From Roseovarius amoyensis (lineage in GTDB: Bacteria > Pseudomonadota > Alphaproteobacteria > Rhodobacterales > Rhodobacteraceae): 64,000 bases of DNA. Below, one piece after another: positions 25,401 through 34,871 of the stretch (the first letter of the stretch is position 1; each line of letters starts with the position of its first letter). The notes below the pieces were generated by a model that saw nothing but the letters and a program-made list of their open reading frames with translations, was not told the origin of the DNA and ran no database searches. Both the position numbers and the translations under genes were made by a program. The stretch lies in NCBI RefSeq assembly GCF_003260265.1, contig NZ_QITQ01000010.1:1-64000 (forward strand). Reading direction: 5' to 3'.

Positions 25401-25724
25401 TCACATCGAGAACGACGTTCCGCAGCCGCAGGAACTGCTGGCGTTGGGGTTCTCGATGGTGAACCGGGCGCCGATCAGTTCCTCGGTAAAGTCGATCACC
25501 GCGCCCGACAGGAACGGCAGCGACACGGTGTCGACCACGACCTTCTGCCCCTGGCCTTCGAGGACAAGATCGTCCTTGGCCGGCCGATCAAGGCGGATGT
25601 CGTACTGAAACCCCGAACAGCCGCCGCCCTCGACAGCGATTCGCAGGGCTTGGCCCTCGTCGCCGGCGCCGATTTCGGCCAGGCGGGCAAAGGCGCGCTC
25701 GGTCACTTTCGGTGGCAGATCCAT
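25401..25724 (-). CDS. erpA: Iron-sulfur cluster insertion protein, ErpA/IscA family
   Basis: The 107-residue A-type carrier delivers Fe-S clusters to target proteins. The three ligand cysteines are present: one in 'VEGGGCSGFQYD' near residue 35 and two in 'SSCGCGTSFSM' at the C-terminus. The start is set by homology at 'MDLPPKV' (25724); a longer frame overlaps the dgt start region without homology. It is divergent from dgt. ErpA and IscA cannot be fully separated by sequence alone. The suf operon in this window has no sufA, so this may be its carrier. Confidence 0.85.
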   Translation of the reverse strand: MDLPPKVTERAFARLAEIGAGDEGQALRIAVEGGGCSGFQYDIRLDRPAKDDLVLEGQGQKVVVDTVSLPFLSGAVIDFTEELIGARFTIENPNASSSCGCGTSFSM

Positions 25725-25804
25725 TTCGGTGTGTCCCTTGCGGTTTCTTCCCGGTGCGGCTTGGAATATATGGACGCCAGTACCGTGCGACAAGGATGCC
25801 CGCA

Positions 25805-27013
25805 ATGCAAAGCGTCTATGCCGCCGACCCCGCGCAGGCGCGCGGCAGGCTGGTGGCCGAAGAGGAAAGCGCCTTTCGCTCCTGCTTTCAGCGGGATCGG
25901 GACCGGATCATTCATTCCAGCGCCTTTCGCCGGCTCAAGCACAAGACCCAGGTATTCGTCGAACACGAGGGCGATTATTTCCGCACCCGGCTGACCCATT
26001 CGATCGAGGTGGCGCAGGTGGCGCGCACCATCTCGGGCGCGCTGGGTCTGAATGCCGAACTGACAGAGGCGGTGGCGCTGGCGCATGACCTGGGCCACAC
26101 CCCGTTCGGCCATACCGGCGAGGATGCGCTGAACGCGCTGATGGCGCCCTATGGCGGGTTTGATCACAACGCGCAGGCGCTGCGCATCGTGACATCGCTG
26201 GAACGCCACTATGCCGCCTTTGACGGGCTCAACCTGACATGGGAGACGCTGGAGGGGATCGCCAAACATAACGGCCCGGTGACGCCCCTGCGGGGTGATG
26301 GCCCGGTGACTGATGGCACGGAAACGGGTGACTTGCCCTGGGCGCTGGCCGAATACGCCACCCGCCACGATCTGGAACTGCACACCCATGCCGGGGCCGA
26401 GGCCCAGGTTGCTGCGCTGGCCGACGACATCGCCTATAACAACCACGATCTGCATGACGGGCTGCGTGCGGGACTGTTCGACGAGGGTGACGTCCGCGCC
26501 CTGCCCATCGTCGGCGAGGCCTATGCCGAGGTCGACCGCCTGTGGCCGGCGCTCGACCCCTATCGCCGCCGGCACGAGGCGCTGCGCCGGGTCTTTGGCG
26601 TGATGGTGGCCGACGTGATCAACACCTCGCGCGCGATCCTTGCCGAAACCGCGCCCGAAAACGCGGCGGCGGTGCGCCACCTGGGCCGCCCCGTGATCCG
26701 GTTTTCGCCCGCGCTGTGGGCCGACCTGAAACAGATCCGCAGCTTTCTCTTTACCCGTATGTACCGCGCCCCCACGGTGATGAGGATGCGCGAACAGGTG
26801 ACCCGCGTGGTCGAAGAGCTGTTTCCCTTTTACATGGCCGAGCCCGGCCATCTGCCCGCGCGCTGGCAGAACGAGGTCGCGGCGGCACACGATGAAACCG
26901 CCCTCGCGCGGCTGGTCAGCGATTATATCTCGGGCATGACCGACCGCTATGCCCTGCAGGCCCATGCCAGCCTGCTGGGCGGTCCCGGCGGGGCGGGCGA
27001 GCGGCGCGACTGA
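25805..27013 (+). CDS. dgt: Deoxyguanosinetriphosphate triphosphohydrolase-like protein (HD domain)
   Basis: The 402-residue HD-domain protein of the dGTPase type 2 family hydrolyses dNTPs to nucleoside and triphosphate. Metal-binding residues lie in 'TRLTHSIEVAQVARTISG' (near 64) and 'ALAHDLGHTPFGHTGEDAL' (His-Asp pair near 97). A further 'ADDIAYNNHDLHDGL' near 210 is typical. The ATG at 25805 is preferred over 25796 because AAGGA is better spaced; upstream in-frame sequence overlaps erpA and is not homologous. Confidence 0.88.
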   Translation: MQSVYAADPAQARGRLVAEEESAFRSCFQRDRDRIIHSSAFRRLKHKTQVFVEHEGDYFRTRLTHSIEVAQVARTISGALGLNAELTEAVALAHDLGHTPFGHTGEDALNALMAPYGGFDHNAQALRIVTSLERHYAAFDGLNLTWETLEGIAKHNGPVTPLRGDGPVTDGTETGDLPWALAEYATRHDLELHTHAGAEAQVAALADDIAYNNHDLHDGLRAGLFDEGDVRALPIVGEAYAEVDRLWPALDPYRRRHEALRRVFGVMVADVINTSRAILAETAPENAAAVRHLGRPVIRFSPALWADLKQIRSFLFTRMYRAPTVMRMREQVTRVVEELFPFYMAEPGHLPARWQNEVAAAHDETALARLVSDYISGMTDRYALQAHASLLGGPGGAGERRD

Positions 27014-27088
27014 GCGGCGCGACGGCCCCGATTGACGCCAAGGCTGGCGGTGGTAAACCGGCGCCTGAAACCGAGGGGTAAGAGCGCC

Positions 27089-28834
27089 ATGAACCTTTTC
27101 ACCGATATCCGCGCCCGCGTGCTGGAGGCGATCGAGGCGATGCAGGCGGCGGGTGATCTGCCCGAGGGGCTGGAAACCGCCGCGGTCACGGTCGAGCCAC
27201 CGCGCGATGCGCTGCATGGCGACATGGCCACCAACGCCGCGATGGTTCTGGCCAAGCCTGCCGGGAAAAAGCCCCGCGACATTGCCGAGGCCCTGGCCGC
27301 GCGCCTGGCGTCCGACGACCGCATTACCAGCGCCGAGGTCGCGGGCCCCGGCTTTCTGAACCTGCGGCTGGCGGACGGGCTGTGGCATGGGGTCGTTCGC
27401 GCCGCGCTGGCCAATGGCACCGATTACGGGCGCTCGCAGTTGGGGCAGGGGCAGCGGATCAACGTCGAATATGTCTCTGCCAACCCCACCGGCCCGCTGC
27501 ATGTGGGCCACACCCGTGGCGCCGTTTTCGGCGATGCGCTGGCCAGCCTGCTGGCCTATTCCGGCTATGACGTGACGCGCGAATACTACATCAACGATGG
27601 TGGCGCGCAGGTCGATGTTCTGGCCCGCTCGGTCTATCTGCGCTATCTTGAGGCGCTGGGCCAGGAGGTCGCGTTCGAGGACGGAACCTATCCCGGCGAT
27701 TACCTCAAGCCGGTCGGCGGGGCGCTGGCCAAAAAGAAGGGCGATGCCTGGGTCGGCCAGCCCGAGTCGGTCTGGCTGGACGAGCTGCGCACCTACGCGA
27801 CCGAGGCGATGATGGACCTGATCCGCGATGACCTGGCCGCGCTGGGCGTCAGCATGGACGTGTTCTTTTCGGAAAAGTCGCTTTACGGCACCGGCCGCAT
27901 CGAAGAGGCGCTCAAGACGCTCAAGGAAAAGGGCCTGATCTACGAGGGCGTGCTGGAGCCGCCCAAGGGCAAGCTGCCCGAGGATTGGGAACCGCGCCAG
28001 CAGACGCTTTTCCGTTCGACCGAACATGGCGACGACACCGACCGCCCGGTGATGAAATCCGATGGCAGCTGGACCTATTTCGCGCCCGACATCGCCTATC
28101 ACTACGACAAGATTTCGCGTGGCTTCGATGCGTTGATCGACGTGTTCGGCGCCGATCACGGCGGCTATGTCAAGCGCATGAAGGCCGCCGTCAGCGCGCT
28201 GAGTGACGGAAAGGTGCCGCTGGATATCAAGCTGACGCAGCTTGTGAGGCTGTTCAAGAACGGCGAACCCTTCAAGATGTCCAAGCGGGCCGGCACATTT
28301 GTCACGCTGCGTGATGTGGTCGATCAGGTCGGCCCTGACGTGACCCGCTTCGTGATGCTGACGCGCAAGAACGATGCGCCGCTTGATTTCGATTTCGACA
28401 AGGTGCTGGAACAGACCCGCGAAAACCCGGTCTTTTACGTCCAGTACGCTCATGCGCGGGCCTGTTCCGTCCTGCGCAAGGCAGAGGCGGCAGGGATCGA
28501 CGTATCCGACGGGGCGCTTGGCGCGGCAGACCTGTCGGGGCTTGCCCACCAAGCCGAACTTGCCGTGGCCCGCAAACTGGCCGAATGGCCGCGGCTGGTG
28601 GAAACCGCCGCGCGCACGCACGAACCCCACCGGGTGGCGTTCTATCTCTATGACCTGGCCAGCGAATTCCACGCGCTGTGGAATCGGGGCAACGACGAAC
28701 CCGCCCTGCGGTTTCTGCAAGAGGACGCGCCGGCCACTAGTCAGGCCAAAATCGCGCTGGTCCGGGCCGTGGCCGTTGTCATTTCGGCCGGTCTTGGTAT
28801 TCTTGGCGTGACACCGGCGAACGAGATGCGCTAA
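27089..28834 (+). CDS. argS: Arginyl-tRNA synthetase
   Basis: The 581-residue class I synthetase charges tRNA-Arg. It shows the N-terminal Add1 domain, the HIGH signature as '[14 protein letters not shown]' near 135, a KMSK loop as '[12 protein letters not shown]' near 395 and the C-terminal DALR anticodon-binding domain. Length is normal. The ATG at 27089 follows GAGGGG; the longer TTG-initiated frame is not used. It lies 75 bases after dgt. Confidence 0.95.
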   Translation: MNLFTDIRARVLEAIEAMQAAGDLPEGLETAAVTVEPPRDALHGDMATNAAMVLAKPAGKKPRDIAEALAARLASDDRITSAEVAGPGFLNLRLADGLWHGVVRAALANGTDYGRSQLGQGQRINVEYVSANPTGPLHVGHTRGAVFGDALASLLAYSGYDVTREYYINDGGAQVDVLARSVYLRYLEALGQEVAFEDGTYPGDYLKPVGGALAKKKGDAWVGQPESVWLDELRTYATEAMMDLIRDDLAALGVSMDVFFSEKSLYGTGRIEEALKTLKEKGLIYEGVLEPPKGKLPEDWEPRQQTLFRSTEHGDDTDRPVMKSDGSWTYFAPDIAYHYDKISRGFDALIDVFGADHGGYVKRMKAAVSALSDGKVPLDIKLTQLVRLFKNGEPFKMSKRAGTFVTLRDVVDQVGPDVTRFVMLTRKNDAPLDFDFDKVLEQTRENPVFYVQYAHARACSVLRKAEAAGIDVSDGALGAADLSGLAHQAELAVARKLAEWPRLVETAARTHEPHRVAFYLYDLASEFHALWNRGNDEPALRFLQEDAPATSQAKIALVRAVAVVISAGLGILGVTPANEMR

Positions 28835-28873
28835 GCGCGTCCATTTTTCAATCGCCGGGCGCAAGAGGCAGCA

Positions 28874-29797
28874 ATGAACAGCCCGGCGGCATCGTATCGC
28901 CAGGCGTGGGCGAGGCGAGAGATGGCAGACGCAGGTCAGACGTATTCCGAGGATCCCGCGGGGCAGGCGGCCCCCCTGAGATTTTTCTTCAATCTCATCG
29001 GCGCAGTCACGTCGCTGGCGCTGATCGTCGGCATCGGCATCTGGGGCTACCGGATGGTTGTGCGCGATGTCAGCGGCGTTCCGGTGGTGCGCGCCAGCCA
29101 GGACCCGATGCGCATTGCGCCGGATGATCCCGGTGGCCAGCAGGCGCCGCACCAGGGGCTGTCGGTCAACGCGATCCTGGCCGAAGGCGCGGCGGACGAT
29201 CCGCCCGACCGGCTGATCCTGGCGCCCGCGCCGCTGGATCTGACGCTGGAATCGGTCGCGGTGACCGCGCGCACGGATTCCGGCCAGGCAGAACGCGGCG
29301 ACAGCCCGGCGGCGGATGAAGCGACGCTGCGCCTTGCCCGGGCCGAGGCGGTGGCCGAAGCACTGGCCGAGGGGGTAGAGCCGTTGCAGGAACTGCCCGC
29401 CGCGTCGGCCCCCGTCACCGGCGGCATCGGCCGTTCGCTGCGTCCGCGGCTGCGCCCGCAGACCCTTGCCACCAGTCCCGAGGCGGTGGCGTTGGCCGCC
29501 GTGGCCGGGGCCACGGTGCGCGACATCGACCCCGACACCATCCCCGTCGGCACGCGGCTGGCGCAGCTTGGCGCCTTTGCCAGCCGCGAGATCGCGATCC
29601 AGGAATGGGACCGGCTTGCGGGGCGCTTTGACGAATACCTTGCCGACAAGAACCGCGTGATTCAAAAGGCCGAAAGCGGCGGACGCACCTTCTATCGGCT
29701 TCGGGCGATGGGCTTTTCCGATCTTTCCGAGGCACGCCGCTTTTGCTCGGCACTGGTGGCCGAACGGGTAGAGTGCATCCCCGTGGTCGTGCGTTGA
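28874..29797 (+). CDS. SPOR-domain membrane protein
   Basis: The 307-residue protein has one transmembrane helix ('LIGAVTSLALIVGIGIWGYR', about 41-60), a long low-complexity periplasmic linker and a C-terminal SPOR domain from about 225 ('QLGAFASREIAIQEWDRLAG', 'SGGRTFYRLRAMGF'). SPOR domains bind denuded peptidoglycan at division sites. The first ATG with GAGG is used; ATG 28922, giving 291 residues, is a good alternative. The stop overlaps the TTG start of nagZ, coupling it to another cell-wall gene. Confidence 0.82.
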   Translation: MNSPAASYRQAWARREMADAGQTYSEDPAGQAAPLRFFFNLIGAVTSLALIVGIGIWGYRMVVRDVSGVPVVRASQDPMRIAPDDPGGQQAPHQGLSVNAILAEGAADDPPDRLILAPAPLDLTLESVAVTARTDSGQAERGDSPAADEATLRLARAEAVAEALAEGVEPLQELPAASAPVTGGIGRSLRPRLRPQTLATSPEAVALAAVAGATVRDIDPDTIPVGTRLAQLGAFASREIAIQEWDRLAGRFDEYLADKNRVIQKAESGGRTFYRLRAMGFSDLSEARRFCSALVAERVECIPVVVR

Positions 29798-30807
29798 GCC
29801 ATTTCGGTGCCTGCATTCTTGATGCCGGGGGGCTGCGCCTGACGCCTGCAGAACGCCGCTTTTTCACCGCTGCCGATCCGTTCGGCTTTATCCTGTTCGC
29901 GCGCAATGTCGACACCCCTGCCCAACTGGCAGCGCTGTGCGACGAGATGCGCGCCTGTGTCGGGCGCGAGGCTCCGATCCTGATCGACCAGGAAGGCGGG
30001 CGGGTGGCGCGGCTGTGCCCGCCGCAATGGCGCGGCTGGCCGGCGCCGCTCGATCATGTTGCCGCAGCCGGAACCGCACATGCCGAAGAGGTCATGTATC
30101 TGCGCTATCGCCTGATCGCGGCGGAACTGCGGGCGCTGGGCATCGACGGCAACTGCGCGCCACTGGTCGACGTGGCCTGCGACGCCACGCATCCGTTTCT
30201 GAGAAACCGCTGCTATGGCACCGATCCGGGTGCGGTGGCGCGGATCGGGCGGGCGGTGGCCGAGGGGCTGTTGGCCGGTGGGGTGCTGCCGGTGCTCAAG
30301 CATATTCCCGGTCATGGCCGCGCCACCATCGACAGCCACAAGGCGCTGCCCGTCGCCGATGCCCCGGCCAAAGAGCTGCAAGAGGTGGATTTCGCCCCCT
30401 TCAAGGTGCTCTCGGATCTGCCGATGGCGATGACCGCGCATGTGGTCTATCCCGCCTTCGACGACCGTCCCGCCACCCTGTCGCCGGCGATGATGCGCCT
30501 TGTGCGCGACGAGATCGGCTTTGACGGGCTGGTGATGACCGACGACATCGGCATGAAGGCGCTGGACGGCCCCCTTGACCAGATCGCGGTTGATGCGCTG
30601 GCGGCAGGGTGCGACGCGGTGCTGTTTTGCAACGGCACCCTGTCGGAAAAACAGGCAGTGGCCGATGCGGCGGGCCGCTTTTCCGCCATTGCCCAGACGC
30701 GGGCCGAACGCGCACTGGCGGCGCGCAGGGCGCCCGACGCGGTTGACATTCCGGCCCTGACGGCAAGACTTGACGCCCTGACAGATGGGCGTGGCGATGG
30801 TGACTGA
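29794..30807 (+). CDS. nagZ: Beta-N-acetylhexosaminidase
   Basis: The 337-residue GH3 enzyme removes N-acetylglucosamine from muropeptides during cell-wall recycling. Family motifs are 'PFGFILFARNVDTPAQL' near 27, 'APILIDQEGGRVARL' near 64 and the catalytic His/Asp loop 'LKHIPGHGRATIDSHKALP' near 168. The start is inferred to be TTG at 29794, because it overlaps the preceding stop (TTGA) and begins 'SHFGACIL' as homologues do. No ATG fits. Translation probably depends on coupling to the SPOR gene. Confidence 0.88.
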   Translation: MSHFGACILDAGGLRLTPAERRFFTAADPFGFILFARNVDTPAQLAALCDEMRACVGREAPILIDQEGGRVARLCPPQWRGWPAPLDHVAAAGTAHAEEVMYLRYRLIAAELRALGIDGNCAPLVDVACDATHPFLRNRCYGTDPGAVARIGRAVAEGLLAGGVLPVLKHIPGHGRATIDSHKALPVADAPAKELQEVDFAPFKVLSDLPMAMTAHVVYPAFDDRPATLSPAMMRLVRDEIGFDGLVMTDDIGMKALDGPLDQIAVDALAAGCDAVLFCNGTLSEKQAVADAAGRFSAIAQTRAERALAARRAPDAVDIPALTARLDALTDGRGDGD

Positions 30808-31609
30808 CAGATTTGACGAAACGGCGGCGGGCGAGGGTGCGTTTGACAGCGTGGCCGACCGCATGGCGGCCGAGTCGCTGATCGTCGATGTCGATGGTTT
30901 CGAGGGGCCGCTCGACCTGTTGCTGACGCTGGGGCGCACGCAAAAGGTGGACCTGCGCCAGATATCGGTGCTGCAACTCGCGCGGCAATACCTGGCCTTT
31001 GTCGAAAAGGCCAAGGCGCTGCGCATCGAACTGGCGGCGGATTACCTGGTGATGGCGGCCTGGCTGGCGTTTTTGAAATCGCGGCTGCTGCTGCCCCCCG
31101 ACCCGACGGACGAAGGGCCATCGGGCGAGGAACTGGCGGCGCATCTGGCGTTTCAGCTGGAACGCCTGCAGGCCATGCGCGAGGCCGCCGCGCGGCTGAT
31201 GGCGCGCGACCGGCTGGGGCGCGACGTGTTCGCCCGCGGCATTCCCGAGGACGTGATGCGGGTCAAGCGGGTCATCCACACCGCCACGCTGCTGGACCTG
31301 ATGCACGCCTATGCCCGCATCCGCACCCGCGACGAGTTTCGCCCCTATGTGATGGACCGCGACTGGGTGGTGACGCTGGACGAGGCGCTGGACCGGATGC
31401 GCGGGCTGATCGGCTTTTCCGGAACCTGGACCGACATTTCCAGCTATCTGCCAGAGGGCATGGGCAGCGATCCGGCGCGGCGGCGTTCGGCGACGGCGTC
31501 GACCTTTGCGGCGGCGCTGGAACTGGTCAAGGAAGGGCGCGCCGAGTTGCGCCAGTCCGAGCATTTCGCGCCGGTCCAACTGCGGCGCAAGGGGGCTGCG
31601 GATGCGTAA
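30785..31609 (+). CDS. scpA: Segregation and condensation protein A
   Basis: The 274-residue kleisin bridges the SMC dimer and recruits ScpB during chromosome segregation. Markers are the N-terminal 'LIVDVDGFEGPLDLLLTLGR' and 'LAADYLVMAAWLAFLKSRLL', and a C-terminal winged-helix segment. The ATG overlaps nagZ by 23 bases; an ATG at 30797 is also possible. Two nested hairpins separate it from scpB. Confidence 0.9.
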   Translation: MGVAMVTDRFDETAAGEGAFDSVADRMAAESLIVDVDGFEGPLDLLLTLGRTQKVDLRQISVLQLARQYLAFVEKAKALRIELAADYLVMAAWLAFLKSRLLLPPDPTDEGPSGEELAAHLAFQLERLQAMREAAARLMARDRLGRDVFARGIPEDVMRVKRVIHTATLLDLMHAYARIRTRDEFRPYVMDRDWVVTLDEALDRMRGLIGFSGTWTDISSYLPEGMGSDPARRRSATASTFAAALELVKEGRAELRQSEHFAPVQLRRKGAADA

Positions 31610-31642
31610 AAAGCAGGGAAACTCTGATCGGGTGCCATGCTG

Positions 31643-31694
31643 CCGCTTTCTTGAAAAGAAAGCGGGGCGAAATCTTTTCAAGATTTCGCGCCCC
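31643..31694. other. Two overlapping hairpins between scpA and scpB
   Basis: CCGCTTTCTT (31643-31652) pairs with AAGAAAGCGG (31656-31665). Immediately after, GGGGCGAAATCTT (31664-31676) pairs with AAGATTTCGCGCCCC (31680-31694) with a two-base bulge. The stems share GG at 31664-31665, so both cannot form fully at once. Their position inside an operon suggests RNA processing, attenuation or a small dispersed palindromic repeat. Confidence 0.6.
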
Positions 31695-31723
31695 GTTCTG
31701 GCGGATGGAATTGGATCAGCGTT

Positions 31724-32374
31724 GTGAGTGAAGAGACCGAAAACAAGGAACAAAGCCTTTTCGAGGCCCCGCCGCCGGCAGAACAGGAACGGATGTGCGA
31801 GGCGATGCTGTTTGCCAGCGCCGAGCCGCTGACCCGGGCTGAGTTGGAGGCGCGCATGCCCCATGGCTGCGACGCGGCCCAGGCGCTGGCCAACCTTGCC
31901 CGCCGGTACGAAGGGCGCGGCGTCCGCCTGATCAAGGTGGGCGAGGCCTGGGCGATGCGCACCGCGCCCGACCTGGGCTATCTGATGCAGAAAGAGACGG
32001 TCGAGACCCGCAAGCTCAGCCGCGCGGCGACCGAAACGCTGGCGATCATCGCCTATCACCAACCCGTCACCCGCGCCGAGATCGAGGAAATTCGCGGCGT
32101 TTCGGTCAGCCGCGGCACGCTGGACCAGTTGCTGGAACTCGAATGGGTCCGCTTTGGCCGCCGGCGCAGCACGCCGGGCCGGCCGGTGACATTCGTTGTC
32201 ACGCAACACTTCCTGGATCATTTCGGACTGGAAAGCACGCGCGACCTGCCCGGACTGAAGGAGCTGCGCGCCGCCGGCCTGCTGGACAGCCGGCCCCCCC
32301 CCGACAGCCTGACCCGAGGCGGGGGCGAGGACGGCGATGAAGATGACGAACAGGACATGCTGTTTGATGACTGA
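31724..32374 (+). CDS. scpB: Segregation and condensation protein B
   Basis: The 216-residue partner of ScpA has two winged-helix domains: 'ERMCEAMLFASAEPLTRAEL' near 22 and 'AIIAYHQPVTRAEIEEIRGV' near 107, with 'FLDHFGLESTRDLPGLKEL' near 163. The C-terminal tail is very acidic. The start is GTG at 31724, 114 bases after scpA. Loading of the SMC-ScpAB complex is its expected role. Confidence 0.9.
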   Translation: MSEETENKEQSLFEAPPPAEQERMCEAMLFASAEPLTRAELEARMPHGCDAAQALANLARRYEGRGVRLIKVGEAWAMRTAPDLGYLMQKETVETRKLSRAATETLAIIAYHQPVTRAEIEEIRGVSVSRGTLDQLLELEWVRFGRRRSTPGRPVTFVVTQHFLDHFGLESTRDLPGLKELRAAGLLDSRPPPDSLTRGGGEDGDEDDEQDMLFDD

Positions 32375-32469
32375 TCCGGCGGGAGGCGGTGGCATTTGGC
32401 CGCCATTGCCCTGAAAATCGCATATTTCGGTATTATCTTTGTGCCGAGCAGGCATGAACGGAGGGCGCG

Positions 32470-32685
32470 ATGAACGCCAACCAGATGATCAACATGGTGA
32501 TCCGCATGGTCATGCGGCGGCTGATGCGTTCGGGTGTCAATGCCGGCATCGACGCGGTGGGCAAGCGGGTGAACCGGGGCAAGGGCGAGGGCCAGCAGCA
32601 GGCGAGCGCGGCACCCAACACCGGCAAGACCCGCCAGCGCATGCGCCGGACGCTGCGCATGACGCGGCGATTCGGCCGGTTCTGA
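32470..32685 (+). CDS. Small basic Met/Arg-rich protein
   Basis: I do not recognise a family for this 71-residue protein. It begins with a possible amphipathic helix 'MINMVIRMVMRRLMRSG', then a basic, Gln/Ala-rich middle and a C-terminal Arg cluster 'RQRMRRTLRMTRRFGRF'. The strong GGAGG 6 bases before the ATG makes it likely to be translated. The charge suggests a membrane- or nucleic-acid-associated role. It ends 7 bases before the end of the convergent dCTP deaminase gene. Confidence 0.65.
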   Translation: MNANQMINMVIRMVMRRLMRSGVNAGIDAVGKRVNRGKGEGQQQASAAPNTGKTRQRMRRTLRMTRRFGRF

Positions 32686-32692
32686 GCCGTCC

Positions 32693-33766
32693 CTAGCCGC
32701 GAAAGTGCTTGGACAGTTTCAGCCCCTGACCCTGATAGTTGGATGCGATCCCGGCGCCGTACAGGCGTTCGGGCACTTGGTCCATGCGTTCATAGACCAG
32801 CCGGCCCACCACCTGGCCATGCTCCAGCACGAAAGGCGCCTCGTGGCAGCGCACCTCCAACACCCCGCGTGATCCGGTCCCGCCGGCAGCATCGTGGCCA
32901 AAGCCGGGATCAAAAAATCCCGCGTAATGCACCCGGAATTCGCCCACCATCGCCAGGTAGGGGGCCATCTCGGCGGCATATTCGGGCGGGATATGCACCG
33001 CCTCGCGGCTGACGAGGATATAGAACGCGCCGGGGTCCAGGATGATGCGACCCTGGTCGCTGTGCACTTCTTCCCAGAACTCGGCTGGGTCGTAATGGCC
33101 CACGCGGTCCAGGTCGATGACGCCGGTGTGGGGCTTGGCCCGCCAGCCCACCAAGGTGCCCTTTTGCGGTTTCAGATCGACCGAAAACCCCAGCCCGTCG
33201 GAAATGACCGCCGGGCCATCGACCAGCGGCGAGCGTTGGTGCAGCGCCGCCAACTCGTCATCGTCCAGTACCGCCTGGCCCTCGCGGAACCTGATCTGGT
33301 TCAGCCGCATGCCCGGGCGCACCAGCACTGAAAACGAACGCGGGCAGATTTCCGCATAGATCGGGCCGGTATAGCCCGCCGGGATGCGGTCGAACTCGCA
33401 GCCCCGGTCGGTGATCGCGCGCGTCAGCAGGTCCAGCCGCCCGGTCGAGGACTTGGCGTTCGCCACCGCGTGCACCGAGGCGGGCAGGTCCAGCACCTCC
33501 ATCAGTTCGACGACATAGACACAGCCCTTTTCCAGGACCGCGCCATTGCTGATGTCAATCTGGTGCATTTCGAATTCCGTCAGCCGGTCGGCAACCCGGT
33601 GCTCTGCCCCCGACAGAAACGAGGCGCGCACGCGATACGCGACATTGCCCAGCCGCAAATCGAGGCTCGCAGGCTGGATCTGTTCGGGCAGCACGGGCGA
33701 TGGGGCCGAAATGCGGCCGTCGGCGATGAGCGCCCTCAATTGCTGGCTGGCCAGAACTCCGGTCAT
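32693..33766 (-). CDS. 2'-deoxycytidine 5'-triphosphate deaminase, fused two-domain form
   Basis: The 357-residue protein contains two dUTPase/Dcd-like halves in one chain, while ordinary Dcd is about 190 residues. The first half has 'AVANAKSSTGRLDLLTRAIT' near 98 and 'GYTGPIYAEICPRSF' near 130. The second has 'FWEEVHSDQGRIILDPGAFY' near 220 and 'YAGFFDPGFGHDAAGG' near 277. It would deaminate dCTP to dUTP for thymidylate synthesis. Such tandem forms occur in alphaproteobacteria. The start at 33766 is set by GGGAGG with 7-base spacing; an ATG 6 bases upstream is too close. Confidence 0.85.
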   Translation of the reverse strand: MTGVLASQQLRALIADGRISAPSPVLPEQIQPASLDLRLGNVAYRVRASFLSGAEHRVADRLTEFEMHQIDISNGAVLEKGCVYVVELMEVLDLPASVHAVANAKSSTGRLDLLTRAITDRGCEFDRIPAGYTGPIYAEICPRSFSVLVRPGMRLNQIRFREGQAVLDDDELAALHQRSPLVDGPAVISDGLGFSVDLKPQKGTLVGWRAKPHTGVIDLDRVGHYDPAEFWEEVHSDQGRIILDPGAFYILVSREAVHIPPEYAAEMAPYLAMVGEFRVHYAGFFDPGFGHDAAGGTGSRGVLEVRCHEAPFVLEHGQVVGRLVYERMDQVPERLYGAGIASNYQGQGLKLSKHFRG

Positions 33767-33839
33767 GCTCATCCTCCCGTCGGCCCCGGCCAGTTCGTGG
33801 CGCATCGGCTTTCGCGAACACAGACGGGGCGGGTAGATT

Positions 33840-33916
33840 TGGTCGGGCTAGCAGGATTCGAACCTGCGACCTCCCGTCCCCCAGACGGACGCGCTACCAA
33901 ACTGCGCTATAGCCCG
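33840..33916 (-). tRNA. tRNA-Pro (anticodon GGG)
   Basis: A 77-base cloverleaf on the minus strand. Acceptor stem CGGGCTA pairs with TAGCCCG, anticodon loop CTGGGGG gives GGG, the T arm has GGTTCGAATCC and CCA is encoded (33842-33840). It lies between the dCTP deaminase and MerR genes. Confidence 0.95.
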
Positions 33917-33978
33917 ACGACCCGCGTGTCATAACCGATTTGCCGGCGCGGGCAAGGGGCAATGGCGCATTTTCAAAG

Positions 33979-34860
33979 CTATTCGTCGCCGGATGCCGCC
34001 CGCAATGCGTCAAGCTGCGCCAGCAGGGGGCGGGCGGCCTCGGCTATCGGGGCGGGCAGGGGGCGGGGCAGGGCGATGATGCGGCTGAGAATTCCGGGAT
34101 GGGCGAATTCGGAATCGTCCGGGTCCAGCGGAACGTCGACCTCGGCCGGGCGCGGGGCAGGGGTGGCCGGCTCTGGCTCTGCGGCCTCTTCAGGCTTGTC
34201 TGGCTCTGCGGCGATCGGCGCCTCTTCCGCCGGACGGCTGAGAAAGCCGGGCAGCTTTCCTTTTCCCGCTTCGGGGGTGTCCGCTCCGGGTTCTTCGGCG
34301 GGGGGCTCTTCGGCCACGTCCGGCGCATCCGGTGCCTCGGTCGGCTCGGTTTGTGGCACCACCGGTTCAGAGGCGCTTGCACCCTGTTCCTCGTCCGTTT
34401 CCGGGGGGGCGGGCTGTTCGACCTGGCTGTCGGTGGCCAATTCGACCGGCGCGTCCTGTTCCGGTTCGGACGCGTCGTCATTACGGCGGAAATCCAGCAC
34501 CCGCGCCGGTTCGGGGGGCGAGGGCGTTTCGGTCGGCTGCACCGCCTCGACGGTCCAGGCGCGGGCTTCCTCTTTGCTCTCGTCCGCAAGCGGGGCCGAC
34601 AGCGCGGCGACGTGCTTGACCCCCTTGTCGCGCAAGAGTTTCTGCACGCCCTTGATGGTCATCCCGTCATCGTGCAGCAGCTTTTTTATCCCACCCAGCA
34701 GCCGCATGTCCTGGGGGCGATAGTACCGCCGACCGCCGGCGCGCTTGACCGGTTTGACCTGCGAAAACTTGCTTTCCCAGAATCGCAGGACATGCGCCGG
34801 GGTCTCGAGCCAGTCGGCGACCTCGCTGATGGTGCGGAATGCGTCTGCTGACTTGGCCAT
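33979..34860 (-). CDS. MerR-family transcriptional regulator with acidic tail
   Basis: The 293-residue protein has a MerR winged helix in residues 8-80 ('[20 protein letters not shown]', '[20 protein letters not shown]', '[20 protein letters not shown]'). No coiled coil or metal-binding Cys follows. Instead about 190 residues are Glu/Pro/Ala-rich and probably disordered. This HTH-only form downstream of ihfA is common in Rhodobacterales; the signal is unknown. It starts 11 bases after ihfA ends and is likely co-transcribed. Confidence 0.82.
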   Translation of the reverse strand: MAKSADAFRTISEVADWLETPAHVLRFWESKFSQVKPVKRAGGRRYYRPQDMRLLGGIKKLLHDDGMTIKGVQKLLRDKGVKHVAALSAPLADESKEEARAWTVEAVQPTETPSPPEPARVLDFRRNDDASEPEQDAPVELATDSQVEQPAPPETDEEQGASASEPVVPQTEPTEAPDAPDVAEEPPAEEPGADTPEAGKGKLPGFLSRPAEEAPIAAEPDKPEEAAEPEPATPAPRPAEVDVPLDPDDSEFAHPGILSRIIALPRPLPAPIAEAARPLLAQLDALRAASGDE

Positions 34861-34871
34861 CGGGGCCTGCG

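Noticed and set aside
25703..29665. 1320-codon open frame on the minus strand across dgt, argS and the SPOR gene
   Set aside because: It is a shadow of GC-rich coding DNA; it is antisense to well-recognised proteins, has no family match and is rich in Arg, Gln and His as such shadows are.
30401..32455. 684-codon minus-strand frame over nagZ, scpA and scpB
   Set aside because: Antisense shadow across three recognised genes and the twin hairpin; no domain.
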